DNA of 64,000 bases, from the NCBI RefSeq assembly GCF_038004425.1, contig NZ_JBBORC010000001.1, positions 287,001-351,000 of the forward strand, given 5' to 3'. Every line of letters starts with the position of its first letter. Position 1 is the stretch's first letter. This document shows positions 52,457-60,908 of this stretch, in pieces. The notes under the pieces were generated by a model. That model worked only from the letters and a program-made list of their open reading frames with translations, searched no databases and had not been told where the DNA came from. Source of the DNA: Solibacillus sp. FSL W7-1464. GTDB taxonomy: Bacteria > Bacillota > Bacilli > Bacillales_A > Planococcaceae. Position numbers and translations under genes: made by a program.

Positions 52457-52615
52457 CCATTAACCCCCTAAGTTAAAATGTTTCATCTAACTAAACTATC
52501 ATTCTGGAAAAAATGCAATATATGCTCTATTATGCCAGAAATTATGCAGTTTTACTTGTTTATGAATCTTTTGGGGAGGTTATTCGTACATAATAAGTAA
52601 GAGAGGGTGATTGTT

Positions 52616-54295
52616 ATGGGACAATTATTGCTAATAACGGCAATTGGATCACTTTTGATCACATTGTTATTAATGCCGTTATCAAAAAAAGTTCGCAATA
52701 AGGAGCTTTCATCAAAAACATTTACGAGCTTATTCATTACAACATTTATAATAAGTTTTATTTCAGTATTCTTAACAGTATATATTTCTAAAATCGATCT
52801 AAGCTGGACGATTTTTTTATACGTAATACCTGTTGTAGCGATTATCGGGGCAATATTTGCTGTTGGTAAGGAGCAAAAAATCAAATCGGCGATCGTGCTT
52901 ATCAGTATTATTGGGATTGGTTATTTAGTGAGTGCGCCATTTTTAAATGCAGATGAAAAATTCAAGTCTTCAGAGATGAAGGAAGAGACGGAAATTTCGG
53001 CTTTTGATGAGACGAAAACACCGGCAAGTGTACCGCCGAAGTTTGTTAAAAATAAAATGAAAAAAGCGTTTGGGCAGGTGCCAAACACGAGCTACTATGA
53101 ATTAGGAAATCTGCAAATTCAAAAAGTGAATGATCAGTATGTTTACATTGCACCTGTAGAGTTTTCAGGATTCTTTAAATGGTTTAACGGAAAAACAACA
53201 CCTGGTTATTTCACGATGAGTGCAACTGACTCAAGCGATAATCCAAAGTTTGTGAATGCTGAAATGAGCTATGTTCCGTCTGCTTATTTAAATAAAAATC
53301 TGGAGCGTCATATCCGTCTTCAAAATCCGGCTTTAATTTTCTACGGGGATCCGCAGCTGGAAATTGATGAAAATGGTAAACCATTTTACATCCGTTCATA
53401 CGGTGAATTTATTTCTGCCCGTAACGGCTTTGATGTAAAAGGGGTTGTACTTGTCGATGCGGAGACGGGTGCAACAGAAAAAATTGCAATTGCAGATGTA
53501 CCGGCATTTATCGATGGTGCTGTATCACCGGAAGCGGTAAGTTTGCAAAACAGTTATTACGGTAACTACGTGCATGGTTTCTGGAACAGTCTTGTCGGCA
53601 AAAAGGATGTTAAACTGCCAAGTGATGAAGGTACGGAAGCAAATGTAAGCCCGATCTTTATGGAAGACGGAGAAATGTATTATTTCACTGATTTTACAAG
53701 TCCAAAAGAGGGCGTTGACTCGATGCTAGGTTATGCATTAACACATGCACGTACTGGTGAAGCAACGTACTATACAGGAAATCTGGAAGAGTCCTATATG
53801 GATTCACAAGGGGCTCTTGAAATTATTGAGAAAAAGTTCATCGAAAAAGAATGGGAAGGCGAAATGCCGATCCTTTACAACTTCTACGGTGAAGCAAGCT
53901 GGCTGTCAGCTGTACTTGATGCGAACGGATTCCTGCAAAATTATTTCATTGTGTCAGCGGCAAATCCTGAAATATCGGCATTTGGTACCACACCAAATGA
54001 AGCGTTAAGACTTTATAAAACAGCGCTAAGCCGTGGCGGAAGTACGGTAGACGGTACTTCGAATGCCGAAGAGGCAAAAGCGACGGTGAAAGTCGTGCGT
54101 GTTTATAAAGAACGTGTAGGTGATTTTACAATCGTATCGTTCCTGGCGAACACAGGTGAAAACTTCATCGTTTCTACAGAAGTTGCACCATTTGCAATCT
54201 ATTTGCAAGAAGGTGACCAGGCAACGATTACGTATGCAAAAACAGGAGAAGATTTCCAACCTGTAAAAGCATTGCAGATTGAAGGGTTGAAATAA
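52616..54295 (+). CDS. Large membrane-anchored protein of unknown function
   Basis: A 559-residue protein. Four hydrophobic segments (about residues 3-22, 35-56, 63-84 and 90-111) are followed by a large, probably extracellular, soluble region of about 440 residues. This contains possible repeats of a beta-rich fold (YFTMSATDSSDNPKF, GFDVKGVVLVDAETGATEKI, LGYALTHARTGEATYYTGN) that resemble PepSY-like modules. The C-terminal 75 residues form a separate beta domain. I do not recognise the family. AGAGGG before ATG 52616 is preferred over the GTG at 52607. Confidence 0.8.
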   Translation: MGQLLLITAIGSLLITLLLMPLSKKVRNKELSSKTFTSLFITTFIISFISVFLTVYISKIDLSWTIFLYVIPVVAIIGAIFAVGKEQKIKSAIVLISIIGIGYLVSAPFLNADEKFKSSEMKEETEISAFDETKTPASVPPKFVKNKMKKAFGQVPNTSYYELGNLQIQKVNDQYVYIAPVEFSGFFKWFNGKTTPGYFTMSATDSSDNPKFVNAEMSYVPSAYLNKNLERHIRLQNPALIFYGDPQLEIDENGKPFYIRSYGEFISARNGFDVKGVVLVDAETGATEKIAIADVPAFIDGAVSPEAVSLQNSYYGNYVHGFWNSLVGKKDVKLPSDEGTEANVSPIFMEDGEMYYFTDFTSPKEGVDSMLGYALTHARTGEATYYTGNLEESYMDSQGALEIIEKKFIEKEWEGEMPILYNFYGEASWLSAVLDANGFLQNYFIVSAANPEISAFGTTPNEALRLYKTALSRGGSTVDGTSNAEEAKATVKVVRVYKERVGDFTIVSFLANTGENFIVSTEVAPFAIYLQEGDQATITYAKTGEDFQPVKALQIEGLK

Positions 54296-54361
54296 ATAAA
54301 GAAATTTGGGCAGAAGTAGAAGTACCGTTGAAAAAGAAGGAAACCCTTATTAAGAAACGGC

Positions 54362-54540
54362 TATTTAAAATTGATTGGAATGGAGGGGAGGCGACTCCAG
54401 CGGGATTAGCGTGACGCCTGAGACTACAGGCTCAGGCCACGCCCGCGGAAAGCATCCGACCCGGAATGGAAATCAATTTTTAACGCTCAGCAAAAAAATG
54501 CTATTTTTCTCTCTCAGAGAGAAAAATAGCATTTTGGTTT
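54362..54540. repeat. GC-rich intergenic repeat and hairpin repeat family 2, copy 2
   Basis: The first part (54380-54470, with GGGGAGGCGACTCCAGCGGG, GCCTGAG/CTCAGGC hairpin and CCACGCCCGCGGAAAGC) resembles GC-rich intergenic repeats widespread in Bacillaceae genomes. The 3' part from about 54450 matches 28081-28170. The final hairpin (54495-54512 with 54518-54535) is an 18-bp perfect stem that can act as a terminator for both convergent genes. Confidence 0.8.
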
Positions 54541-54548
54541 TTATTAGC

Positions 54549-55283
54549 TTACTTCCAAGTAAAGCCTTGTGAAGCGAGGAAGTCTTTAATATGCGGACGG
54601 TTTTGTTCAACTAAGTAATCGGCCATTTGTTTCGTCCATGTTGCTGTCTTTTGATTCGAAGATCGGCTACTGTAGTAATCTTCCATAATCCCATCGTACT
54701 CATCTAGAAGGGCATCGTATTTAGCAACGTCATAGCCATTTTCATGCAATACTGCAGCTACCGGTAAACGCGGTTTTGTTTCATTGCGTTTTGTCGGTGT
54801 ACCGATTGTCATCGCAAACAACGGGAAAACGTACTCCGGTAAATTGAACAGTTCACTGATTTCCTTAGGATTTGTACGGGCACCACCGATATAGCAAATG
54901 CCGTAACCCATTGATTCAGCTGCAATAACGAAGTTTTGGGCAAATAACGCAACATCTGCTACCCCTACAAGCACGTTTTCAGCCGTGTCAGCAGAAATAT
55001 CAACCCCGTGCTTTTGACCAGCTACTTGCAAACGCTTAAAATCTACGCAAAACAGGAAAGAAGCACCCGCTGTTTTAAACTGAAATTCATTTTTAGACAG
55101 CTCCCCAAGCTTCGTTTTCTTTTCTTCATCCGTTACCCAAATGACACTGTATGCCTGTACGAAATGCGAACTTGCCGCCATTTGCGCTGTTTCGATTAAA
55201 TCGATGACAGTTTCTTTTGAAATTTCCTCACCTGTATATTTACGAACAGATGTATGACTGCGTAATAATTCTTTTGTATTCAC
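54549..55283 (-). CDS. NAD(P)H-dependent nitroreductase/flavin oxidoreductase (NfsA/NfrA family)
   Basis: A 244-residue FMN nitroreductase. The start LLRSHTSVRKYTGEEIS has the R-SVR-T-E pattern of FMN contact residues. ICYIGGARTNPKEISELFNLP and the following FAMTIGTPTKRNETKPRLP are typical of NfsA/NfrA-type enzymes, as is the length. Physiological substrate unknown; likely quinones, nitro compounds or free flavin. It is monocistronic, convergent with the gene at 52616. Confidence 0.9.
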   Translation of the reverse strand: MNTKELLRSHTSVRKYTGEEISKETVIDLIETAQMAASSHFVQAYSVIWVTDEEKKTKLGELSKNEFQFKTAGASFLFCVDFKRLQVAGQKHGVDISADTAENVLVGVADVALFAQNFVIAAESMGYGICYIGGARTNPKEISELFNLPEYVFPLFAMTIGTPTKRNETKPRLPVAAVLHENGYDVAKYDALLDEYDGIMEDYYSSRSSNQKTATWTKQMADYLVEQNRPHIKDFLASQGFTWK

Positions 55284-55467
55284 GTGAACATCTCCCTTTT
55301 ATGTAATAAAACTTGATGGTGTATCCTTCAAGCTTATTTTAGTCAATATTTTACTTGAAGTCGATTATTAGCGTCTGTTCAATTCATAGGGATGGAATTT
55401 TTGCATATCGTTAAATACAGATAAGAGCAATCAGAATAGAAATCTGAAAATTTTAATTTTTTTGTGT

Positions 55468-55497
55468 TGACATATCGGATTAGTGTGTTTTATACTG
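55468..55497 (+). promoter_or_regulatory. Promoter of the metY transcript
   Basis: TTGACA (55468-55473), 18-bp spacer, TATACT (55492-55497), about 30 bp before the riboswitch. Confidence 0.75.
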
Positions 55498-55527
55498 AGA
55501 CACAACGATGGAACACAAATCACATAA

Positions 55528-55642
55528 CTCTTATCAAGAGCGGCGGAGGGAATAGGCCCTGAGATGCCCGGCAACCAGTAAGTGATGAACTGACTAAGGT
55601 GCTAATTCCTACAAAATGGACAAACATTTTGAAAGATAAGAG
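55528..55642 (+). ncRNA. SAM-I (S-box) riboswitch
   Basis: Closing stem P1 CTCTTATC/GATAAGAG. The conserved core is present: AAGAGCGGCGGAGGGAATAG, GGCCCTGAGATGCCCGGCAACC, a P3/P4 region, and AAGGTGCTAATTCC. This is the standard S-box layout. SAM binding favours the downstream terminator, so low SAM allows metY transcription. Confidence 0.96.
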
Positions 55643-55663
55643 GAGGCAAACTTGCTCATGCGC

Positions 55664-55690
55664 AACCCTCTTCTTAACTGAAGAGGGTTT
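55664..55690 (+). terminator. Riboswitch-controlled terminator
   Basis: AACCCTCTTC/GAAGAGGGTT, 10-bp stem followed by TTTTTT. The upstream strand of P1 (GATAAGAGGAGG) can compete as antiterminator. Confidence 0.9.
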
Positions 55691-55758
55691 TTTTCATTTA
55701 AAAAATCCTCCTCAAAAACACCGATTTCACCATCGATTAAATTTTTGGGGGTAATAAA

Positions 55759-57063
55759 ATGACAAATTTAAGACCAGAAACTTTATTATTACACGGGGGT
55801 CAAAAGCCAGACCCGGAAACAGGGGCGATCGCAGTTCCGGTTTACCGTACAACGGCCTATGCATTTAACGACACAGCTCATGCGCAACGTCTATTTGCAT
55901 TACAGGAAACAGGCAATATTTATTCACGTATTATGAACCCGACAGTCGGGGCATTTGAAGAACGGGTTGCTTTATTAGAAGGGGGTACAGCTGCAGTAGG
56001 GCTTTCATCTGGCGCAGCAGCAGTAGCATTTTCTATTTTAAACGTTGCCGGTGCAGGGGATGAAATTGTTGCGGCAGGTTCACTTTACGGTGGGACTTAC
56101 AATTTATTTGCAACTACATTGCCTCGCTACGGCATTACAGTGAAATTTGTGGATGAATCAGATCCTGCAAACTTCCAGGCGGCAATCACGGATAAAACGA
56201 AGGCAATCTTCGCTGAAATTATCGGAAATCCAAGCTTGAAAGTATTGGATATTGAAGCGGTAGCAAACATCGCCCATGACAACGGCCTTCCTTTATTAAT
56301 CGACAGTACATTTGCTTCCCCATACGGAAGTAATCCGATTGAATTCGGTGCGGATGTTGTCATCCATTCTGCAACAAAGTGGATTGGCGGTCACGGGACG
56401 ACGATCGGCGGGATTGTAGTGGATGCAGGCAAGTTCGACTGGACACAAGGAAGACATCCAGGATTTACAGAACCGGATACTTCTTACCATGGTCTACGCT
56501 ATGGGATTGACACAGCAGGCGCTGCATTTGCGACAAAGCTTCGTGTTCAACTATTGCGTGATTTTGGTCCAACTCTATCTGCTGACGCAGCATTTAACTT
56601 CCTGCAAGGACTTGAAACGCTTCATTTGCGTATTGTCCGTCACAATGAAAATACACAGAAAGTTGCCGAGTATTTAAGAAACCACCCATTTGTGGAATAC
56701 GTAAATTACAACGGCTTCGAAGATTTTGCAACGCATGATTTAGCGAAAAAATATTTGAAAAACGGTTTCGGATCTATCATTACATTCGGTATTAAAGGCG
56801 GACGTGAAGCAGGCCGCCAAGTAATCGATAACGTGGAATTGTTCTCTCATGTAGCAAACGTTGGGGATGCCCGTTCATTAATTATCCACCCTGCGAGCAC
56901 AACGCACCAACAGTTATCTGCGGAAGAATTAAAAACTGCAGGCGTATCGGAAGAGCTCATTCGCTTATCGATCGGATTAGAAGCAGCAGAAGATATTATC
57001 GCGGATTTAGATCAGGCATTAGCGAAGGTTGCGGCTGAAGTTGGGATAGAAACAAACGCATAG
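55759..57063 (+). CDS. metY: O-acetylhomoserine sulfhydrylase (aminocarboxypropyltransferase)
   Basis: A 434-residue Cys/Met-metabolism PLP enzyme that makes homocysteine from O-acetylhomoserine and sulfide. The opening ETLLLHGGQKPDPETGAIAVPVYRTTAYAFND, YSRIMNPTVGAFEERVALLEGG and HSATKWIGGHGTTIGG (PLP lysine near 207) are diagnostic of the MetY branch, which is longer than MetB/MetC. The S-box riboswitch upstream agrees with a methionine pathway role. Homoserine dehydrogenase, which feeds this pathway, is 2.6 kb downstream. Confidence 0.94.
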   Translation: MTNLRPETLLLHGGQKPDPETGAIAVPVYRTTAYAFNDTAHAQRLFALQETGNIYSRIMNPTVGAFEERVALLEGGTAAVGLSSGAAAVAFSILNVAGAGDEIVAAGSLYGGTYNLFATTLPRYGITVKFVDESDPANFQAAITDKTKAIFAEIIGNPSLKVLDIEAVANIAHDNGLPLLIDSTFASPYGSNPIEFGADVVIHSATKWIGGHGTTIGGIVVDAGKFDWTQGRHPGFTEPDTSYHGLRYGIDTAGAAFATKLRVQLLRDFGPTLSADAAFNFLQGLETLHLRIVRHNENTQKVAEYLRNHPFVEYVNYNGFEDFATHDLAKKYLKNGFGSIITFGIKGGREAGRQVIDNVELFSHVANVGDARSLIIHPASTTHQQLSAEELKTAGVSEELIRLSIGLEAAEDIIADLDQALAKVAAEVGIETNA

Positions 57064-57254
57064 TACTTTAGGAAAAAGGCTTTGCTTTTCCCATTCGAAA
57101 AGCTAAGCAATTTTTAGAAAATTAATTCCCACTATTTATATAAGTTTTATTGACAAAATTAATACCAAGTAATACAATTGGGATAATAAAATTACCGACC
57201 GGAAAAATTTAAAGTGATGTTCTAGCATCATTGGAAGAAAAGGAGTTGTTCAAC

Positions 57255-57653
57255 ATGGGGAAAGTATACAGTGCGCAAAACGTAGTAGCCTATATTATTT
57301 ATGAACTTAATGACGTAAAGGAATTTGTGAACGCTTGCGCTATCCAGCGAATTTTGGCGGATGTGAATACGATGTGGCAGCATGTTTTTGGACACAGTGC
57401 TTTCTCAGAACAAGCTCATGATCTTGCCACAGTGGGTTATGTTGTAAAAGAAGTTGCCGAGGAATACAAAATTCATGGTACAGCCCATATTTTATCGCCA
57501 GCCAGAGAATGGTTTTTAAAATATGGTGAATTTCAGTTAGTAGAGCGCCCATACGCGGTCCCTGACTACTCGGCAAAAGAGGAAATCGTCATGACCAAAA
57601 TTTTAACTGCCTATCGTTTACGGGCTTATAATGATATAAACGTGGCAGTTTAA
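57255..57653 (+). CDS. Panacea/SocA-like (DUF4065) small protein
   Basis: A 132-residue soluble protein. The pattern AQNVVAYIIYEL..., CAIQRILADVNTMWQHVFGHSAF, GYVVKEVAEEYKIHG follows the Panacea (DUF4065) layout of ...IAKYII...KLQKLLYY...G.PLF...GPVV..VY..YK..G. Such proteins are antitoxins or phage-linked factors. Similarity is limited and I see no toxin gene adjacent, so the call is tentative. Start ATG 57255 lies 9 bp after AAGGAG. It is followed by a terminator and then by the phased array and IS3 element. Confidence 0.5.
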   Translation: MGKVYSAQNVVAYIIYELNDVKEFVNACAIQRILADVNTMWQHVFGHSAFSEQAHDLATVGYVVKEVAEEYKIHGTAHILSPAREWFLKYGEFQLVERPYAVPDYSAKEEIVMTKILTAYRLRAYNDINVAV

Positions 57654-57664
57654 AATAATTCCGG

Positions 57665-57692
57665 AACACTAGCGAGTCCCCTTGCTAGTGTT
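57665..57692 (+). terminator. Terminator after the Panacea-like gene
   Basis: AACACTAGC/GCTAGTGTT, 9-bp stem followed by TTTTTATTTTG. Confidence 0.88.
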
Positions 57693-57721
57693 TTTTTATT
57701 TTGTGTACTGTGCAGGGTGTT

Positions 57722-57936
57722 TATTAGAAGAATGAAGACGGTTATTAGAAGAAGTTTTGGGGATATTAGAAGAAATGGTAATGTTATTGGAAGTTGGGGA
57801 ATTTGGAGCTTGGGATTGCTATTTTCCGAGCGAAATACGGGTGCAGAAAACTGTGTTTACACTTTTATTAGAACAATGGTAAGGGATATTAGAAGAAATG
57901 GGAGCGATATTAGAAAATTGAACGAAGATATTAGCA
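57722..57936. repeat. Helically phased TATTAGAA array 2, left part
   Basis: Starts at 57722, 57743, 57764, 57785 (TATTGGAA), 57866, 57887, 57908 and 57929 (TATTAGCA), with 21-bp steps and a degenerate stretch between 57785 and 57866. Because 21 bp is seven codons, a spurious 85-codon frame with repeated IRR appears here. The array stops where the IS3 element begins. Confidence 0.9.
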
Positions 57937-58013
57937 TAATGGTACTTCTGTCAATAAAACGGACAATAAAATAAGAGAGACTTTTTTGCTACCGCCCTTC
58001 GGTTGCTCTGCTC

Positions 58014-58054
58014 TTTCATGGGGGAAGGTTTCTGCGTAACCTTCCCCCATGAAA
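58014..58054. terminator. Hairpin inside the left end of the IS3 element
   Basis: A 17-bp perfect stem (TTTCATGGGGGAAGGTT and its complement, 7-nt loop) downstream of orfB. It could stop transcription entering or leaving the element. Confidence 0.75.
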
Positions 58055-58082
58055 GACCTTAAGAGGGGGTTTACGAGACAGT

Positions 58083-58910
58083 TTAAGCAACGATTTGAAG
58101 CAGCTGTCTCTCATATTGGTTTGGCGATAGATATCCTAAGCTTGAATGCCTTCTTCGTTCGTTATAAAAGTACATAATATAGTTTTCCACTAATTTCTTT
58201 CCTTCTTGAATCGTCTCAATTGTTTGACGGTGAATTAACTCTTTTTTTATTGTTGAGTGAAAAGCTTCAATACACGCATTATCCCCCGGTGTACCTTTGC
58301 GACTCATACTAATTTTTGCCGCATGCTTTGTCAGTAGATCAGTATAGTGATCACTTGTATATTGCGCTCCTTGATCCGAATGGTGAATCCAACCTTTTGC
58401 TGGTTTACGTACACTTAAGGCGTGCTTCAATGCCTCTTCAATTAATGATGTTTCCATATGATCCGCCATCGCCCAGCCCACAATTCTACGAGAGCCTAAA
58501 TCCATTAGAGTCGCTAGATATAACCAGCCTTCTTCTGTCCAAATATATGTAATGTCGCCAACCCATGCTTTATTAAGGGTTCCGACTTCAAACTTTCCAC
58601 CCAGCACATTTTCATATTTCGTGTGGAGGGTAGCCTGTTGTTTCTTCCCGAATTTCGCTTTTGGAGGCGTTGCTTTAAGACCTAAATCACGCATCATATT
58701 GGCTATTTTCTTTTGTGAAACACTGTGCTGATCGGTTTTTAATTCTGCGTGAATACGAGGGCTCCCATAAACGCCGAGATTATGAATGAAGACTTGAAAA
58801 ATTTGCTTGGCTAACGCCTGATCTTGAAGTTGCTTTTCCGTTAATGGCGCAGTCTCCCGCTTCAACCAGGCATAGTAACCACTTTTGGATACCTTTAATA
58901 CTTTGCACAT
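58083..58910 (-). CDS. IS3-family transposase orfB (DDE integrase)
   Basis: A 275-residue rve-type catalytic subunit. The HTH_21-like start (CKVLKVSKSGYYAWLKRE) is followed by the catalytic residues: Asp in WVGDITYIWTEEGWLYLA, Asp in WIHHSDQGAQYTSDHY, and Glu in GDNACIEAFHSTIKKEL (DDE). The last segment RRHSSLGYLSPNQYE is typical. The frame is open upstream of the ATG to overlap orfA, and GAAAAAC at 58967-58973 (read on the minus strand) can serve -1 frameshifting to make the OrfAB fusion. Confidence 0.93.
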   Translation of the reverse strand: MCKVLKVSKSGYYAWLKRETAPLTEKQLQDQALAKQIFQVFIHNLGVYGSPRIHAELKTDQHSVSQKKIANMMRDLGLKATPPKAKFGKKQQATLHTKYENVLGGKFEVGTLNKAWVGDITYIWTEEGWLYLATLMDLGSRRIVGWAMADHMETSLIEEALKHALSVRKPAKGWIHHSDQGAQYTSDHYTDLLTKHAAKISMSRKGTPGDNACIEAFHSTIKKELIHRQTIETIQEGKKLVENYIMYFYNERRRHSSLGYLSPNQYERQLLQIVA

Positions 58911-58957
58911 CTTCGCAATCGGAAATTCTCCTGCGTGTTCTTGAATAAACGCATAAA

Positions 58958-59263
58958 TTACTCTTGGTTTTTCGCGAAGATGTGCATCGCCTTTTTTAGA
59001 ATTTCATTTTCTTCTTTCAACGCATGCAATTCTTTTTGGAACTGCGCCTGCATTTTCTCATGATCTTTGGTTGTAATAAATTTAGATCCGTTTGAATTTT
59101 GCTTCTCTTGATCACGCAATATCTTCAACCATCTATGAATAGTGGATTCGCCGACTTCAAATTTACGTGACATTTCACGAACCTTTACGCCTTCCTCCTG
59201 AATCATCTTTATAATGTAATCTTGAGTTTCTTTTGGTAATCTAGTTCTTTTTTGTTTTTCCAT
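58958..59263 (-). CDS. IS3-family transposase orfA (HTH protein)
   Basis: A 101-residue protein with a helix-turn-helix (KVREMSRKFEVGESTIHRWLKIL, about 26-49) and a C-terminal leucine-zipper-like coiled coil (about 67-95: AQFQKELHALKEENEILKKA). It binds the IS ends. It terminates at the -1 frameshift site before orfB. AAAAGG lies upstream of the ATG. Confidence 0.9.
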   Translation of the reverse strand: MEKQKRTRLPKETQDYIIKMIQEEGVKVREMSRKFEVGESTIHRWLKILRDQEKQNSNGSKFITTKDHEKMQAQFQKELHALKEENEILKKAMHIFAKNQE

Positions 59264-59349
59264 TTCGACACGTCCTTTTTCTTAACTTAATCATAAGTCT
59301 CTCTTAATTCCGTGTCCATTTTTTATACTAACAGCCTAATGCAGCCCTA

Positions 59350-59437
59350 TTTTAGAACATTAAACGATTATATTAGAATATCTCAGTTATATTAGAACAA
59401 TTAAAAATATATTAGATGATTTCAGAATATATTAGAA
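59350..59437. repeat. Helically phased TATTAGAA array 2, right part
   Basis: Starts at 59350 (TTTTAGAA), 59371, 59390, 59410 (TATTAGAT) and 59430. If the 1357-bp IS is removed, the last unit on the left (57929) and the first on the right (59350) are 64 bp apart, close to three repeat steps. The two parts were therefore one array. Confidence 0.88.
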
Positions 59438-59685
59438 GTTCCCGCAACACTCTTACCACCTGGCCCAAATACACTAAAAGACTGGAAATATTTACACCGT
59501 AGCCCCCAAATTAGCTCTTAAAAAATAAAATTTGGATGAATATTGACCGTTTACAGTAAACAAATGTCCTTCCAGGCGAGATTTTCCTTGTTTTCATGTA
59601 TTATATAGGATAGAATTTTCTTTAAGATAAATTTTTTGAATTATTCGTTAATATATGTGTGTTAAGAATTTGGAGGAGAAAGGCA
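59438..59685. other. Upstream region of the homoserine dehydrogenase gene
   Basis: AT-rich, presumably holding the hom promoter. No riboswitch or T-box features were recognised. Confidence 0.45.
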
Positions 59686-60672
59686 ATGGCAACAATCAAG
59701 GCAGCGATCTTAGGATTTGGCACTGTAGGTCAGGGAATTTACCATATTTTAAATGAAAAGAGGCAGGAGCTTCGCGAAAAGCTAGGTGTTGAACTGGAGG
59801 TCGCGAAGATTTTAGTAACCGATGCAAGCAGTGAGCGCGTACCGGGCACAATGCATTTAATGACGGAATCAATGGATGACGTATTGGCGGAAAATGATCT
59901 GCAAGTAGTATTCGAAGCGATCGTAAATGAAGAGCCGGCATTCACTTACTTAAAGCGCGCTGTTGAGGCAAAATGTCATGTTGTTACAGCGAATAAAGTC
60001 ATGCTTGCAAAACGGGGCGAAGAGCTTGAAGCATTGGCGAAAGTAAATGGTGTGTTCGTAGGCTACGAGGCAACGGTAGCAGGCGGAGTGCCGATTATTA
60101 AAACAATGAAAAATATTCTTCTTGTCAACGAAGTAAGCTGTGTTCAAGGAATTTTAAATGGAACGACAAATTATATTTTAACAAAGATGCGTGCGGAAGG
60201 CTGGAGCTTTGAACAGGCATTAAAAGAAGCGCAGCAATTAGGCTATGCAGAAGCCGATCCATTTAACGATGTATCGGGACAGGACGCATTTAAAAAGCTT
60301 ATGATTTTATCAAGTCTTGCATTTGGGGAACAGCCAAATTGGGCAGATGTTGAAGTAATCGGCATCGATACAATCTCATCAGAGCAAGTAGCGGAAGCAA
60401 CAGCGCAAGGTCTGCGTTATCGTCATGTGGCGGAAGTAGAAAAACTCGAAGACGGTACAATTCAGGCGAAAGTGGCACCACTACTAGTGAATAAGGAACA
60501 TCCTCTTTATCCGGTAGATGATGTGTTCAATGCAGTGACGATGGAGACAAACTACATCGGAACATTATCTGTAATTGGGCCAGGAGCGGGGATGTATCCG
60601 ACAGCAAGTGTAATGGTAGAGGATTATGCTGAAATTATCGGTAAACGTGCGGGGTTTACAGTAACAATATAA
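59686..60672 (+). CDS. hom: Homoserine dehydrogenase, short form without ACT domain
   Basis: A 328-residue NAD(P)-dependent enzyme converting aspartate semialdehyde to homoserine. The Rossmann motif GFGTVGQGIY is at about residues 9-18, followed by VVTANKVMLAKRG, and the catalytic region GILNGTTNYILTKM, EAQQLGYAEADPFNDVSGQDAFKKL has the conserved Asp, Glu and Lys. B. subtilis Hom is longer (about 430 residues) because of an ACT domain; this protein ends before it, so it may lack threonine feedback control. ATG 59686 follows TGGAGGAGAAAGG. Confidence 0.92.
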   Translation: MATIKAAILGFGTVGQGIYHILNEKRQELREKLGVELEVAKILVTDASSERVPGTMHLMTESMDDVLAENDLQVVFEAIVNEEPAFTYLKRAVEAKCHVVTANKVMLAKRGEELEALAKVNGVFVGYEATVAGGVPIIKTMKNILLVNEVSCVQGILNGTTNYILTKMRAEGWSFEQALKEAQQLGYAEADPFNDVSGQDAFKKLMILSSLAFGEQPNWADVEVIGIDTISSEQVAEATAQGLRYRHVAEVEKLEDGTIQAKVAPLLVNKEHPLYPVDDVFNAVTMETNYIGTLSVIGPGAGMYPTASVMVEDYAEIIGKRAGFTVTI

Positions 60673-60686
60673 ATAAGAAAGATTAA

Positions 60687-60723
60687 AAAAGAAGCGAACT
60701 CGATGAACGAATTCGCTTCTTTT
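60687..60723 (+). terminator. Terminator after hom
   Basis: AAAAGAAGCGAA/TTCGCTTCTTTT, 12-bp stem with T-rich tail. Confidence 0.85.
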
Positions 60724-60792
60724 CTTTTAATGAATTTAGACAATCTCGCATCGGGGATAACTTTAATGGAAGATGTGGTCTCCGTCCAGGTC

Positions 60793-60895
60793 AAAGCGCC
60801 AACTCCTCGCATCATTGGGCCTCAAGCATAAGTGGTGAAGCGTTTAATTTTGCTTGAGGGCCCTCCAATGACTGACGGAATTAAACGGGCGCTTT
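60793..60895. repeat. Large imperfect inverted repeat between convergent genes
   Basis: Outer arms AAAGCGCC (60793-60800) and GGCGCTTT (60888-60895). Inside are CATTGG/CCAATG and CCTCAAGCA/TGCTTGAGG (60813-60828 with 60851-60870). The whole could fold as a branched hairpin of about 100 nt on either strand. No similarity to the other repeats in this window is apparent. Confidence 0.6.
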
Positions 60896-60908
60896 AACAT
60901 TTTTGTTC

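Larger units (their letters stand above)
57961..59317 (-). mobile_element. IS3-family insertion sequence (IS150-like)
   Basis: About 1357 bp with orfA and orfB on the minus strand. The ends are imperfect inverted repeats: GGACAATAAAATAAGAGAGA (57961 onward) and, on the other strand, GGACACGGAATTAAGAGAGA (from 59317 inward), with 19 of 23 positions matching. No exact target duplication is evident. Both frames look intact, and a -1 frameshift signal is present, so the element may be active. Confidence 0.88.

Noticed and set aside
57717-57974. 85-codon plus-strand frame with repeated IRR
   Set aside because: It has no ribosome site and is produced by the 21-bp phased TATTAGAA array (21 bp equals seven codons). 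It runs into the IS end.
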